DNA of 64,000 nt from Platycnemis pennipes (lineage: Eukaryota; Arthropoda; Insecta; Odonata; Platycnemididae): the NCBI GenBank assembly GCA_933228895.1, contig OW121857.1, positions 71,853,672 through 71,917,671 on the forward strand, in the 5' to 3' direction. Made by a program: the position numbers and the translations under genes. The notes under the pieces were generated by a model. The model made no database searches. It had not been told where the DNA came from and saw only the letters and a list, made by a program, of their open reading frames with translations. Each line of letters opens with the position of its first letter. The stretch's first letter is position 1. This document shows, piece by piece, positions 11,970-22,020 of the stretch.

Positions 11970-12485
11970 TTACCCCAGAAGCACCATCGTGTCTTCATTT
12001 ATGTACTCGTGACTCGCATCTGAAGTAGATTTCGATAAGTATATCCGCGGCAGGCTTTCGGTAGATGACTTCACTAATGAGGGTCTTACACCACAAATAA
12101 AGTACCATCCAACAATTGGCAGCAGACAGGCACGAACATGGGCAACTGGTTCTGATTTTGTGCATAGTAGAAGGACCCAAAACACCTGGAAGTGATGGTC
12201 GTAAATAGAGGCTTACAAGAAACAAAAACAATGTAAAAAATATATATAAATTACCTGTAAATATGGTATGACAAAAATTAAGATCCAAATGGAAAATGGG
12301 ACATCTACAAGATGATGCCAAATATTTCCTTGGTCCTTATGTTGATGATACTTGTTAACGTGCTCCAAAGCATTAGACCTGTACTGATCCGACAGCTCAA
12401 ACAAATAGTATGCTGCCATAAAGGTTCCAATTAAGTAAAAGAATAGGAGAAGCCAGGCAATCCTTTGCCTGAAATTCATTTTCAC
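11970..12485 (-). CDS. LYSET: LYSET/TMEM251 lysosomal enzyme trafficking factor, two exons
   Basis: Exon 1 is 12485-12255 (77 codons) and exon 2 is 12185-11970 including the TAA. They are joined by a 69-base phase-0 intron with donor CAG|GTAA and acceptor CCAG, giving 148 residues. The start 'MKMNFRQRIAWLLLFFYLIG' aligns with the vertebrate LYSET core MNFRQRMGW, and the family-typical ALEH, the Trp in the linker and 'FVIPYLQ' follow at the expected spacing. Hydrophobic segments lie at about residues 9-31, 64-86 and 94-110. In mammals LYSET is a small Golgi membrane protein that holds GlcNAc-1-phosphotransferase (GNPTAB) in the Golgi and is needed for mannose-6-phosphate tagging of lysosomal enzymes; the same role here is inference. 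The C-terminal tail is unlike the vertebrate one. Its 5' end faces the SAMD15-like gene. Confidence 0.88.
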
Positions 12486-12904
12486 TGACGACAGTCGAGT
12501 TCATTATAGTGGAATGACTGCCGACGGTACATATCTCTCAAAAGAGAGCTTCGTGTTGATATCAATTAGAATAATTCACAACGACATTTCTGAAATGAAT
12601 ACAAAATTATTTAGCTCAAATAAATCAGCCAACGGCACACAAAAATGTAAACAAATGTTCACTTAAATTTTAAACAATTTTATTATAACCACGTAAACAC
12701 ACCGCCAGCAATGTTTTTTTCCCATATAAAACAACTCATTTGTTTACTTTGCACCAAAACAATACAAAAAGGGAGGGAGGGAAATCAATTTAACACAAAC
12801 ATTCCGTTTTCGAATCCCTCGCGTATTCATTTGTTGACTCACCTGCGCAACGAAGACATCGCACTGCGTCCTCGCATTTAACCACTCGTCTATATTTCTT
12901 CAAA
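12486..12904. promoter_or_regulatory. Probable bidirectional promoter between LYSET and SAMD15-like gene
   Basis: 419 bases separate the two divergent start codons and must hold both 5' untranslated regions and start sites. I see no clear TATA box placed for either gene. A shared promoter is inferred from spacing alone. Confidence 0.5.
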
Positions 12905-15900
12905 ATGCAGGGTAGAAGAATGGAAGTTCCGTACACACCATACAAGACTAAGACGAAATTACCACACTATTTGGACCCCAGATTCTGCCGTCCAATTCAG
13001 AAAACGTGCGTCTTTCACATATCATCTATTTTATACGCGCGTTATTTAATTCTTAATAATTATTGACATTCATTCTCTTAGCACCACCATTATAATTGCT
13101 CAATTTTTAGAGTTCCGTGGTTGTTCACTTACAATCCCCTTACTTTGGAGGAACTTAGTAGCGTATTGGTTAACAAACTACCCAAACCAGAATGCTGGAA
13201 TTGGTCCATAGAAGATGTAGGAGACTGGGTTGAGCATGTTCTTGGATTTCCTCAATATAGGGTGAGATCTTATTTTCCTAGTAAATAAAACTCTTCATTT
13301 ACTTATTGACAATCGCTGCTGATAAATGACCAACACCTATGTTCAGAGTTTAGGTGTGTGCCAAGAGATAAGACCTACATCACATTCACAATATTGCTTT
13401 GAAACTGATGTGTCCCTAAAAAAAATTATAGGTATATATACCTATAGCCTATAGGCTAGCATATTAACTGATCATTAGCTTCAGGTTATTTATAAATACG
13501 TAAATAAAATATGTATTAATATGTGGGTACGTACCCACATAGCAATGATTATTTCAGAGAAATAATCATGAGATATTCATAAAATTAAATCAGAGTGCGT
13601 AACTTACAGTTAGATAAATAAAAAAATCATATATGTGTATGTGCATATCTAGGACAGTGATGGTGGTTGAAGGGAGGAAGAAAAAAAGAGAGGGTGGTGT
13701 TAAGGGGATGTTTGGAAATTTTCCAAGGACTTTTTTTTCAAAGGTTCAAGGGTGAAGAAAGGGTGCATAGTAGGGGGAAGAAAGAGTTTAAGGTTGTGGA
13801 GGATGATGGGTGAGTTGGAATTCATGTGGGGAACTAAGCTGTGGGGGAAGGGAAAGGGCTACTCAAAAAAACTTGAATGTCTTGGAGGTGGTTTGGTATC
13901 CTACATTTGTATGTCCAAAAGAGGAGAAGAGAGTTCTCAAAAGATTTTTGTTTACAAGATCTCCCTTCACACATTTCCTTATTTCCAGTGAGTCCATTCT
14001 TCATCCCCTCCTCTTGAGGTTAATAATATCTGGGACGAGTCACTTTTCCACTAATGTTTGCAAACTGGGACTCGTTGGTCTGTCCTTTCCGGAAACACCT
14101 CTTGTGTTCTTCCGTCTGTTTCTGGAATGATCTTCCTGTCTGTCCAATGTAGATTGCATTGCAATCACCACACTAAGTTTGTATAAGCCACTTTTTTCCA
14201 CTGGGTCTTTGGTATTACATAGTACAGATTGTAAAGTACACTTTTCATCCAGGCAAAAACCTGAGAACTCTTCTCCTCTTTTGGGCACAGGAATTTCAGA
14301 TAGTCCTACTTCCTCCAATCCATTCAAATTTTTTTTGAGTACCCCTTTCCCTTCCCCACCCCTCTCAGTTCCTTGCTAGAGGTCCAACTCACCTAACGTC
14401 CTCCACACCCTTAAACTATTTTTTCCCTTCCCCCCTTTAACCTTTGCATGGACACTTGGACCTCTTCTGAACACCACCCTCCACCTCTCTCCATTTTTTT
14501 GCTCCTTTCAACCATTGTCACTCTACACTGTCCTGAGTATAAACACAATTTTTTAAAAATCAACAGCAAAAGATTATATTACCTTAAAGAGAAATGGAAT
14601 CTTGGAAGAATAAATATGTATATGTGAAAAATACAAAGTTCAACTATTCTTTGATCATGGTTTTTCATACAGTTAAGCCAGAAACCATAGAGTTCATCTA
14701 GGCTAACCATCGTCATTTGAAATTAGAGGTATCATGCCTTTATTATGTGGAATTCAATCATAATATAAAATTGTAATTTTCCACTCGGATAAAAATTTTT
14801 ACTACGGAAATTGTTCAGCGGAGAAAAAAGGACAATTTCCTCAACAACGTTAAGATTTACACGTCCCCCTCCCCGTCACATGGCAGGTGCCAACCTTCCA
14901 CCCAAGCCCCCCTTCCCTCCAGGGTGTTCCATGGAAGATTTCTTCCCCCCTTTCTTTGTGGAGATATCATGTGGGAAACGAATCACACAGATCATCTCGA
15001 AGGATGACACTGCACCAGAACAATATGGTGTACAAAACATTTAGGGTTGTTTTATTTTAATGTTTTTGCGACTAATATGTTGGCAATCATGATGATACAC
15101 CAGAAAACCTTTTGATTTTTTCCTTTAAATATCTCTGGACTAAAATGTTTATGCAACTCACACCAAACACCTTCCCTCAGATACCCCTAGTACCTTACAC
15201 CTGATTACCTCTACTCAATTCCCCAATTGGTTCACCCCTTCCTCCACAAGACCCACTATTCCTCCTCCCATTTCTGAATATATATATATATGTTGACTCT
15301 TGAGCCACTAATTTTATTTGATGATGTTGTACATCAAAACCTAGGTCCTAATTGAAATTTTTGCATTAAGATTGATTTGGTCTTATTGAGAGTGGAGCAT
15401 TTTAGTCCTTGTGTTTAATGGTGATTTCTAACAAATTACTGTAAATGACACTCCCAAAGTTTTGTTCTTGAGATATCAGATTCTGAAGTCGATTGACATA
15501 GTGCCAACACCTGCATGAGTGAAGTGGGGAAGCTCGCAAGGTTTCTTAGCACCTCTTGAAAAAACAATCTTGGATAATACTCAGAGGAATACTTCACACT
15601 CAGGATAGTAATAATAATGTTTATTTGCCATGATGGATCAGATACAACAAAAACTCTATAACCGATAAATAATGACTTGTCAAAAAGACATATATGAACA
15701 CAGAATAAAATCATGTTACAGTAAATCAAGTATTCACAACATGAATATTTGTCATAGTAACAACACAATTTGGTGAGCAATATGACATTATTTCCCACAT
15801 GTACAGAAAATATTTGGGGAAACAGTGATTGATTTGAGGGTTTAGGGTGTAAGTTAAGCGAGGGAGGGAAGCAGAAGGGTTATGCAAGGCACTCTGTTTT

Positions 15901-17725
15901 GGTATCAGCAGGAATTAAGGATAGATTTTGAGATTACAGTACGGGATGTGCATGAGGAGTACAAAAGTTTACCCTGGTGAAAATAAACCGTGACAGATAG
16001 TGTGACAACAATGTGTATCACACTGTGCAAGTGTATTAGTCACAGTGTATGTACACTGTGCACACAGTGTGCTCCCTTCCATGTGTGATGGACAGTGTGA
16101 CCACATTGTGCTGCACACTGTACAAGGCTATTAGTCACAGTGTATGCACACTGTGCTCCCTTCAAAGCGTGATGGACAGTGTGACCACAATGTGCAGCAC
16201 ACTGTACATGGGTATTAGTCACAGTGTCCTCACAATGTGTGCACGGTGTCCTCACAATGTGTGCACGGTGTCCTCACACTGTACTGTCACGCTTTTGAGT
16301 CCCAATTTACGCTTTTGTCACGGTGTAGGCACACTGTAATCACACTCTTGTCACATTCTAAGCACACTGTGTTCACGCTTCTGTCACATTGTCTGTCACG
16401 GTTTATTTTCACCAGGGTACTTTTGTACTCCTCATACTTAGGTGCCAAAGCACATCGCAAACTAATTCTAATTGATACTGTTTTGTGGAGTCTCAAGTTA
16501 GGATTGATCAGAATACTTCAGCAATCATTATGGTCACATTCAGAATATTACATGTCCATGGTTTAATTTTTATGGTAAAGGAAAGTAAACTGTCCTAAAA
16601 TATTAATTTTATCTGAGATATTGTCTGCTCCATTGTTTGTGTTCAGTCTTCATCAGAAAAGTACACCAGGATGGCATGGCAGGATCATAAGGAGGAAGGT
16701 AGGAGAGAAACCTGGAGTCAGCATAATCCTGCTCTTCATAAAAGGCACAAAGGGAACCATTGCTTAACGTCCCATCTGATGGACAGAGTACTGAACTCAA
16801 ATATTCTCCATAAAGCACTCAAATATGGGCCAATTTGTTAATGAAAAATATCTGCAACTGCTGAGATTTGAACTCAGGCCCTTGGGATAAAAGGGGCATT
16901 ACTCTGGCCACTACACCAACCAAACCCAAGATAATAATTACCTCAACTATTTTAAGCTTTTACTTTCAGTTATAAAGTGCTGGAATTATATATTCCAGGG
17001 ATGGATTAATGCATTCTATTTGTGCTTTCTTTACCTTGACTGAAGATGCCAAGAAACTGAGATTTCAAACATTACTGAACCAAAGTTTTGAATAACTTTA
17101 ATATTTAATGTCTCATTAAATAACAATAATATATTTATTCTTGTTTACAATTCAGAACTGTTTTGAGAAGAATTACATCACAGGAAGAAAATTAATCTTG
17201 GTAGAGGCTTCTACTTTGCCTAAATGGAAGATTACTGATTTTGAACATATAAAGGTGATTCAAATTTCAACTACACATTATGCTGTTCATATGATGTATA
17301 ATGTTCACTCAATAACAGCTCTGTTACTCCTTCCGACCTACTCAAAACAGGTATTAACTGCAGAAATACGAAATATCCTCAATATAGAGGCAGAATATTT
17401 TGCAAGAAGTATCACATTACCACTCAGAGAACCTGAAACAATGATTCTGATACATAAAAGACCAACTGGAATACTTCAGGACCGAAAAACAAAAACAAAG
17501 ATTTTGCAGGATGTACATTATTTAATAATTAGGCCTAAACCTCCCATCAATTTATGGGACAGAACAAACTATGAAAAACCAAAATTCCCAAAAGAAATGG
17601 TTGGACTTTGGAGGGTAAGAACTAACCGACAGATGGCAGGATGCAAGTATGCATCGGAGGAAAAATCAATTGAAAAATTATCACAAAAAATATATTTTCC
17701 ACCACCTAACAGCCATTTTTTTTAA
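12905..17725 (+). CDS. SAMD15: SAMD15-like sterile alpha motif protein, four exons
   Basis: Exons 12905-13005, 13111-13261, 17156-17254 and 17351-17725 join in frame (donors GTGCGT, GTGAGA, GTGATT; acceptors TTTTAG, TTCAG, AACAG) to give 241 residues. Residues about 60-130 form a SAM domain: 'WNWSIEDVGDWVEHVLGFPQ' runs across the second splice into 'NCFEKNYITGRKLILVEAST' and 'ITDFEHIK'. The C-terminal part includes 'NILNIEAEYFARSITLPLRE', which corresponds to the segment after the SAM domain in vertebrate SAMD15. Intron 3 is only 96 bases, divisible by three and free of stops, so it can be retained without breaking the frame. Intron 2 (3.9 kb) holds a Penelope fragment, a MITE and a SINE. SAM domains mediate protein or RNA binding; the function of SAMD15 is not established. 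The gene name is a family assignment, not proven orthology. Confidence 0.82.
13651..14534. mobile_element. Penelope-like element fragment in inverted-repeat arrangement
   Basis: Two imperfect arms of about 280-295 bases (13651-13945 and 14258-14534) are inverted copies of each other: 'AGGACAGTG' starts one, its complement ends the other, and matching G-rich/A-rich blocks and 'AAAAGAGGAGAAGAG' follow in both. The 310-base centre, read on the minus strand, encodes 'YIGQTGRSF' (near 14150) followed by 'EEHKRCFRKGQTNESQFANI', the signature of the GIY-YIG endonuclease of Penelope-like elements. The upstream minus-strand frame in the right arm (about 14327-14200) gives the linker before it. Penelope elements often carry repeated or inverted terminal copies, so this is probably a truncated, head-to-head insertion. 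It lies in intron 2 of the SAMD15-like gene. Confidence 0.72.
14535..15951. other. Intronic DNA of the SAMD15-like gene, nothing recognised
   Basis: No exon of this gene is expected here, because the flanking exons join in frame. A short stretch around 15610-15720 on the minus strand looks like ordinary AT-rich sequence. A short (AT)n run lies near 15283-15292. Confidence 0.45.
15952..16435. mobile_element. MITE with long inverted termini and ACACTGTG-word interior
   Basis: The left end ATGAGGAGTACAAAAGT... CCCTGGTGAAAATAAACC is matched by its inverted complement at the right end (GGTTTATTTTCACCAGGG ... ACTCCTCAT), giving about 45-50-base terminal inverted repeats that differ by a 2-base indel. 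Almost the whole interior consists of variants of CACACTGTG/CACAGTGTG, with a roughly 85-95-base sub-repeat marked by 'TATTAGTCACAGTG' near 16034, 16130 and 16213. Frames through it on either strand are repeat artefacts. The related element at 20429-20637 shares the inner terminus GGTGAAAATA. Confidence 0.75.
16590..16926 (-). mobile_element. tRNA-derived SINE with conserved central domain
   Basis: On the minus strand the head (16926 to about 16857) has an A box TGGTGTAGTGGCC and a B box GAGTTCAAATC at tRNA spacing. The body carries 'CATCAGATGGGACGTTAAGC' near 16765-16784, then an AT-rich end near 16600. GATGGGACGTTAA-type words mark the central domains of several widespread invertebrate SINE superfamilies. 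Internal pol III boxes look intact, so transcription is possible. It lies in intron 2 of the SAMD15-like gene. Confidence 0.72.
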
Positions 17726-17771
17726 GATTCCAAAAGCCAAAGTATGCTAACTCAATGATGAGATACCAATT

Positions 17772-17777
17772 AATAAA
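17772..17777 (+). terminator. Polyadenylation signal of the SAMD15-like gene
   Basis: AATAAA lies 47 bases after the stop codon, in AT-rich DNA before the convergent XRCC4 gene. Cleavage a short distance downstream would leave a short 3' untranslated region. Confidence 0.6.
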
Positions 17778-18207
17778 ATACTTTCCATATTGAATGTGCT
17801 AACTTTCTGGTGATGCAGTATCCAAATGCATGAGTGTGTAGCAAAAACCTTGAATTCAAAAATGTGGGAAACCCGTTCACAACATTCATCATGCAGACAT
17901 TCACAACAGAATAGCTCTAAAAGTCCCCTCATATATTATGAATGTGGAATTGCAAGTTTTACTGTAAAATTTCCCCAAAAATAAATAATTGCATTAGAAA
18001 TTCAGAAGCTGGCTTATCAATGACTTAATATGAGTCAGATGATTCACAGCGAATCATAGGATGTCCTGAGCAACATCAGCACCAGACATACCCACATTGA
18101 GAAATGTGAGCCATGCTGATTGCATAAGCACCTCACCAACCTATTGCCTATGAGAAAGACCAATGGTTGGAAGATTAATTATATTAAAAATCTTCAAATT
18201 GACTCAT
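17778..18207. other. Gap between two convergent genes
   Basis: This gap between the tail-to-tail SAMD15-like and XRCC4 genes must contain the XRCC4 3' untranslated region. No further gene or repeat recognised. Confidence 0.5.
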
Positions 18208-19514
18208 TCATAAACGTGACATTCCTGCCTTAATGTTCTTTTTTCGCCTGGCTGGGACAAAAATATCATCCTCATCGTCATCTTGATCTCTCACTGGACT
18301 TTTGATTGAATGACCTGAAGATGCATCATCCAACTTAAGTGTTTTTGATGCCACCGGGAATATATCTTTATCTTCTTTTATTCTTGCTACCATATTGAGG
18401 CTTGGGGTCGAACTTATTCTTTTACTGTGATCATAGTCACCGCTTTCATCAGTGTCAACTTCAGTCTCGCTTCCATATGGGTCACTTTCTTTATTCAAGC
18501 TATGATCTTTTCCAATAATTTCTGATTTGTGACTAGCAGGTCCAGTAGTTCCTATAGGAGAAGAAAAAACTGAACATATTGAATGACAAGAACACATACC
18601 ATCTAAAAATAGAATGAGAAACCGACAAAACACGGATTTTTTATAGTTTTAATCGTTTTTGGTTTATGAATAATTCACCTGAAGTTGAAGGATGAGCATT
18701 GATGAATTCTTGCAGCTCATGTATTTTCTCCTTTTTTGCATTTAGCACAGCTAAACATTTAGTATACAGCGCTTCCTCCATTTCCGTTTTCAACTTGGTA
18801 ATACTAACCACATGACTGCGCAGGGCAGCATTTGCTGTAAAGTTCGCTTTCTTTGGTCAAGTACTTCAACCTTTACTTTCGTATTAGATTCAAAATGATG
18901 GTAAAATATACCTGCTTTTAAGTCTTCATTTTCCTTTTTCAAAGAATAGTTCATAGTTTCCTGGGATGAGCAACGCTTCAACAAAAAGTCGACAGCGTTT
19001 TCGGCAAATGAAGACACGGGCATCTATAAATGATTAGAGTTACATGTTAACGGAATAGCGCCATAGGCATTAATAATAATAAGGCAAAGGCATTCAAACT
19101 TGCCTACCTCCTCAAGTAGTAATGAGCCGAACTTCACTTTAATGTCATTAACAGGGTCAACTAATTTTTTCCAAATAAATTCCACCTTCTCGAAAGAATA
19201 CGTGAAATCTCTGGAGCCGCCCTCAAATGTTAGCGCCCTTTTTGTTTCCTTAAGGTATTCCTCCATTGAATTACGCGTTAAGTCACTAAGGAACTTTAAA
19301 CCATCTTCAGACACCTGAAAAAAAAGTATTTAGTCACGCACACGCCCCTGACGCATCCGATCCTGGGATTAAATTTACGTACGGACTTATGCCATGCCCG
19401 GTCTTTGTGGAAAACATTCACTGAGAAGCTTTTATCAGCCCATGTTGAGTACACAGCGATGGATTCTCCTGGTAAATTTTCCAGGGGTATTTTACAAATG
19501 CATGCATCAATCAT
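18208..19514 (-). CDS. XRCC4: XRCC4 non-homologous end-joining protein, five exons
   Basis: Exons 19514-19383, 19314-19108, 19023-18912, 18834-18679 and 18551-18208 (including stop) join in phases 0, 0, 1, 1 to give 316 residues, close to the 336 of human XRCC4. Residues 1-115 form the globular head (AWHKSVSEDG, FTYSFEKVEFIWKK, IKVKFGSLLLEE). Residues about 115-205 form the coiled-coil stalk: 'NYSLKKENEDLKA' matches the human QKENERLL region and 'EEALYTKCLAVLNAKKEKI' matches the segment where ligase IV binds. The tail is Ser/Asp/Glu-rich and ends with 'DQDDDEDDIFVPARRKK', a possible nuclear localisation signal. XRCC4 scaffolds DNA ligase IV in nuclear double-strand-break repair. Introns are small (68-127 bases). 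The least certain splice is the exon 4 acceptor (TTACAG). Confidence 0.88.
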
Positions 19515-20199
19515 TTTGTTACACTGAATGTTACCGGCAGTAAATCATACGACTAGAACAATCACAGAATGACAAAAAAGGGCAATTTAATTGGATTGAG
19601 AGGAATACTGCGTCAATTGCCGAAGATCCCGTAAGAATTAGGGTAGATTGATCTGAGAAATCACTAATATTCACGGTCATCGATCGAACTGGCGCTGTTA
19701 ATTCTCGTATACGGTCACACGTCATACAGCATTACTTTGTTTTACTTTATAGTTCTCTCTAGTCTCGAAATCCCAGATGACGCTACTAGACGCGAGTGGG
19801 AGAGAAAACGCTCGAATCCAGCAGGATCGGGTTGTCGGGTCGAGCGCCTGTTTGATACCAACATTCTAATATTGAGTATGTGGATTATTATTTGCCCAAG
19901 AAGAAAATCGTATTTTTTGTTGCTTCTGCTGCAGGTGTAATCAATTCATTCGGTATGTTATAATCTGAGAAACTGAGACAAGATCTTATAGAGAATATTA
20001 TATGGAAAATGATATTAGGGCGGACTCTCGTCCAGGAAAAGAGACTCATCTAACTTATCTTTGACAAAGGGCGGCGTGTAAATTGTCGATCGCGATATTC
20101 AATCGTAAAAGTGAAAAAAGTCAGGTACACATTGGCCACTTTTCAGCTAGTATTGCACGTAGTTGGATAAGTACTATATCTTACTTTAGTCTTTCTTTA
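19515..20199. promoter_or_regulatory. Upstream region of XRCC4
   Basis: It contains the XRCC4 promoter by position. I see no clear divergent gene on the other side, although 19740-19860 is more GC-rich than the surroundings. Confidence 0.35.
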
Positions 20200-20235
20200 G
20201 CCGGTACGGCCGCGACGCGTCGCGGCCGTACCGGC
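20200..20235. repeat. Perfect 36-base GC-rich palindrome
   Basis: The sequence from 20200 to 20235 is its own exact reverse complement, centred on GACGCGTC and flanked by CCGGTAC/GTACCGG. A second stem, CATGGAAG...CTTCCATG, follows at once (20235-20258) and ends in GGTACCGG, repeating the palindrome border. Confidence 0.9.
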
Positions 20236-20428
20236 ATGGAAGTATCCTCCTTCCATGGTACCGGTGAGTGAACAATGACCATCAATGGATCGCGCGACGT
20301 TATGCTATGCCCTCTTAATCTTTGAGAATCTCATTATTTTAGATTTAATGTGATTTATTTGAATTTCCAATCTATCACATGGAATTTAATTAATTTCTAA
20401 AGAGCGATTGTAAACCTTTGACTACCCT

Positions 20429-20637
20429 CCCCGGTGAAAATAGTGTGCAAAAAATTTTGGTACTCTATGCACATTTTCTGCATATTCCTCGTACATTTTT
20501 TGGCAAACCCCACTTTGGGCTTGCCTCTCTTACACTTATGTCACACTTTTTCACACTTTATTTGTGTCAAATTACTCTTTTGTCGCACTTACTACACATT
20601 TTTTTACACTTCGTTGCTCATTTTATTTTCACCGGGG
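20429..20637. mobile_element. Short MITE with CCCCGGTGAAAATA ends
   Basis: Inverted ends CCCCGGTGAAAATA (20429-20442) and TATTTTCACCGGGG (20624-20637). The interior repeats words of the type TCACACTTTTTCACACTT. The reverse complement of its middle (TTTGCCAAAAAATGTACGAGG) is similar to 36225-36245, so the family is dispersed. Confidence 0.65.
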
Positions 20638-20947
20638 CTACTGACTACACTCTTAGTCACCAGAAAACAAAAGTGAAGTAATTACCACAGATTTCAATTT
20701 TATGCCCCCACATCAAGTTCCTAGGAGACCCCAATTGCCTCTTTAACTTTTTCCCCACGTGTATTCTGAAGAGTACTGGGGTCAGTGGCGACTCAGCCAA
20801 ACTCCTCTTCGTATTGTTGCCCATCTAGATTCCTCATATACTATCCTTACCGGAGCCTGTTCATCATCATAAGTCATTAATCCTCAGATTGGTTTGACGC
20901 AGCTCTCCACTGAGTTCTTCTATCGGCTTATCTCTTCATATTTACGT

Positions 20948-21773
20948 AATAGGGTAGTTTTCTATTATTTTTTTATTGTCTTGATAGAAAGTTTATAACC
21001 TCTGGAGTACGTGTTTTAAGCCGTTCGATTTTTAAATGACGTTAAGTATTTTTCCTCATTAATTAAAGAGTGAAAAATATCAAGGGCGCAAAAACGCGAC
21101 GGCAAACTATTGCATGCCGGTTAATCCTACGTGTGACGTCAAACTATTTCCTCTACCTGCCACCAGTTGGTGCTGCGGACGCTTCCAAGTAGACGCCGCA
21201 CTCCGTTAAAGCTTATTAACTAGTATCGGAGGTGTATTTATTCCGTTAATTTATTATAATTAACTTTTATTTATTTAATATTATTTATGCAGTTGATTCA
21301 TTTAAAACAGTTAGTATTCCTTCTACAACCATACCCCGTAGTTTGCCCATCGCCGCGCGACCTTCACGCCATGCTTCGCCGTAGCAGAAGACACCATGAG
21401 CAGGATGTCCTGGATCCTATAAAACGACTATTAATACAATGTTAACTGAGAAGACTTTTCGAGCGTTGATTTTCACAGGCTATTACTAATACATATTCGC
21501 GAGAGCTGAGGGTCCCTGAAATACAATGGTAAGTTCAGGAGACGAATTTTCCTATGGCTCGCAATGTAAACTACCTACCTGTTACGTCAGCAAGAAGGCA
21601 GCGCACCCCGCCATTTCAGAGCCTTTTCAAATGGCCTTAAAATTAACATTTAATTCTCTAGTGAACTGGGAATTCTCAATACAAACTTTTTGCGTTAATT
21701 AAATACATTTATGGCAGGGTACAAATCCCAATTAATGAAGTCTGTTTTCTTTGATGAAGGAAACTACCCTATT
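20948..21773. mobile_element. Non-autonomous element with AATAGGGTAGTTT ends, copy 1
   Basis: An 826-base unit that interrupts the LINE at 20867-22440. Its ends are inverted: AATAGGGTAGTTTTC at the left and GGAAACTACCCTATT at the right. Both sub-terminal regions recur in reverse order at 60587-61693, which shows that the two ends belong to one mobile unit. No coding capacity seen. I could not identify a target duplication, so the superfamily is open. Confidence 0.75.
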
Positions 21774-21797
21774 CTTCTTTTTCACATCCTTTATCAC

Positions 21798-22020
21798 TTG
21801 TTCCATATATTAGGAAAGAAGAAAAACTTAGCTAGTTCCACAAATATTTAATCACATGCGACCGGTTTCGATACAGTGTATCATCTTCTGGCACTACACT
21901 GTATCGAAACCGGTCGCATGTGATTAAATATTTGTGGAACTAGCTAAGTTTTTCTTCTTTCCTAATCATGAAGGAGTTCCATCAAGTTACGCCTCAAACC
22001 ATTGCATTTGTTCCATATAT
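21798..22020. mobile_element. Hairpin insertion with 72-base perfect arms and 13-base target duplication
   Basis: Arms 21809-21880 and 21895-21966 are exact reverse complements around a 14-base loop (TCATCTTCTGGCAC). The hairpin is followed by about 41 bases of non-palindromic sequence to 22007. The insertion splits the LINE coding sequence, and the 13-base word TTGTTCCATATAT occurs directly on both sides (21798-21810 and 22008-22020). The arm contains ACCGGTTTCGATACAGTGTA. No protein is encoded. Confidence 0.85.

Noticed and set aside
13752..14130. Plus-strand reading frames in the purine-rich block
   Set aside because: They lie in the inverted arm and antisense to the Penelope GIY-YIG frame, with no family similarity.
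16040..16566. Open frames on both strands rich in Thr, Val, Cys and His
   Set aside because: They are translations of the CACACTGTG repeat words of a MITE and read through in several frames, which is a repeat artefact.
16855..16926. Possible tRNA gene on the minus strand
   Set aside because: A and B boxes are present, but a full cloverleaf with a proper anticodon arm and acceptor stem is not, and a SINE body follows.
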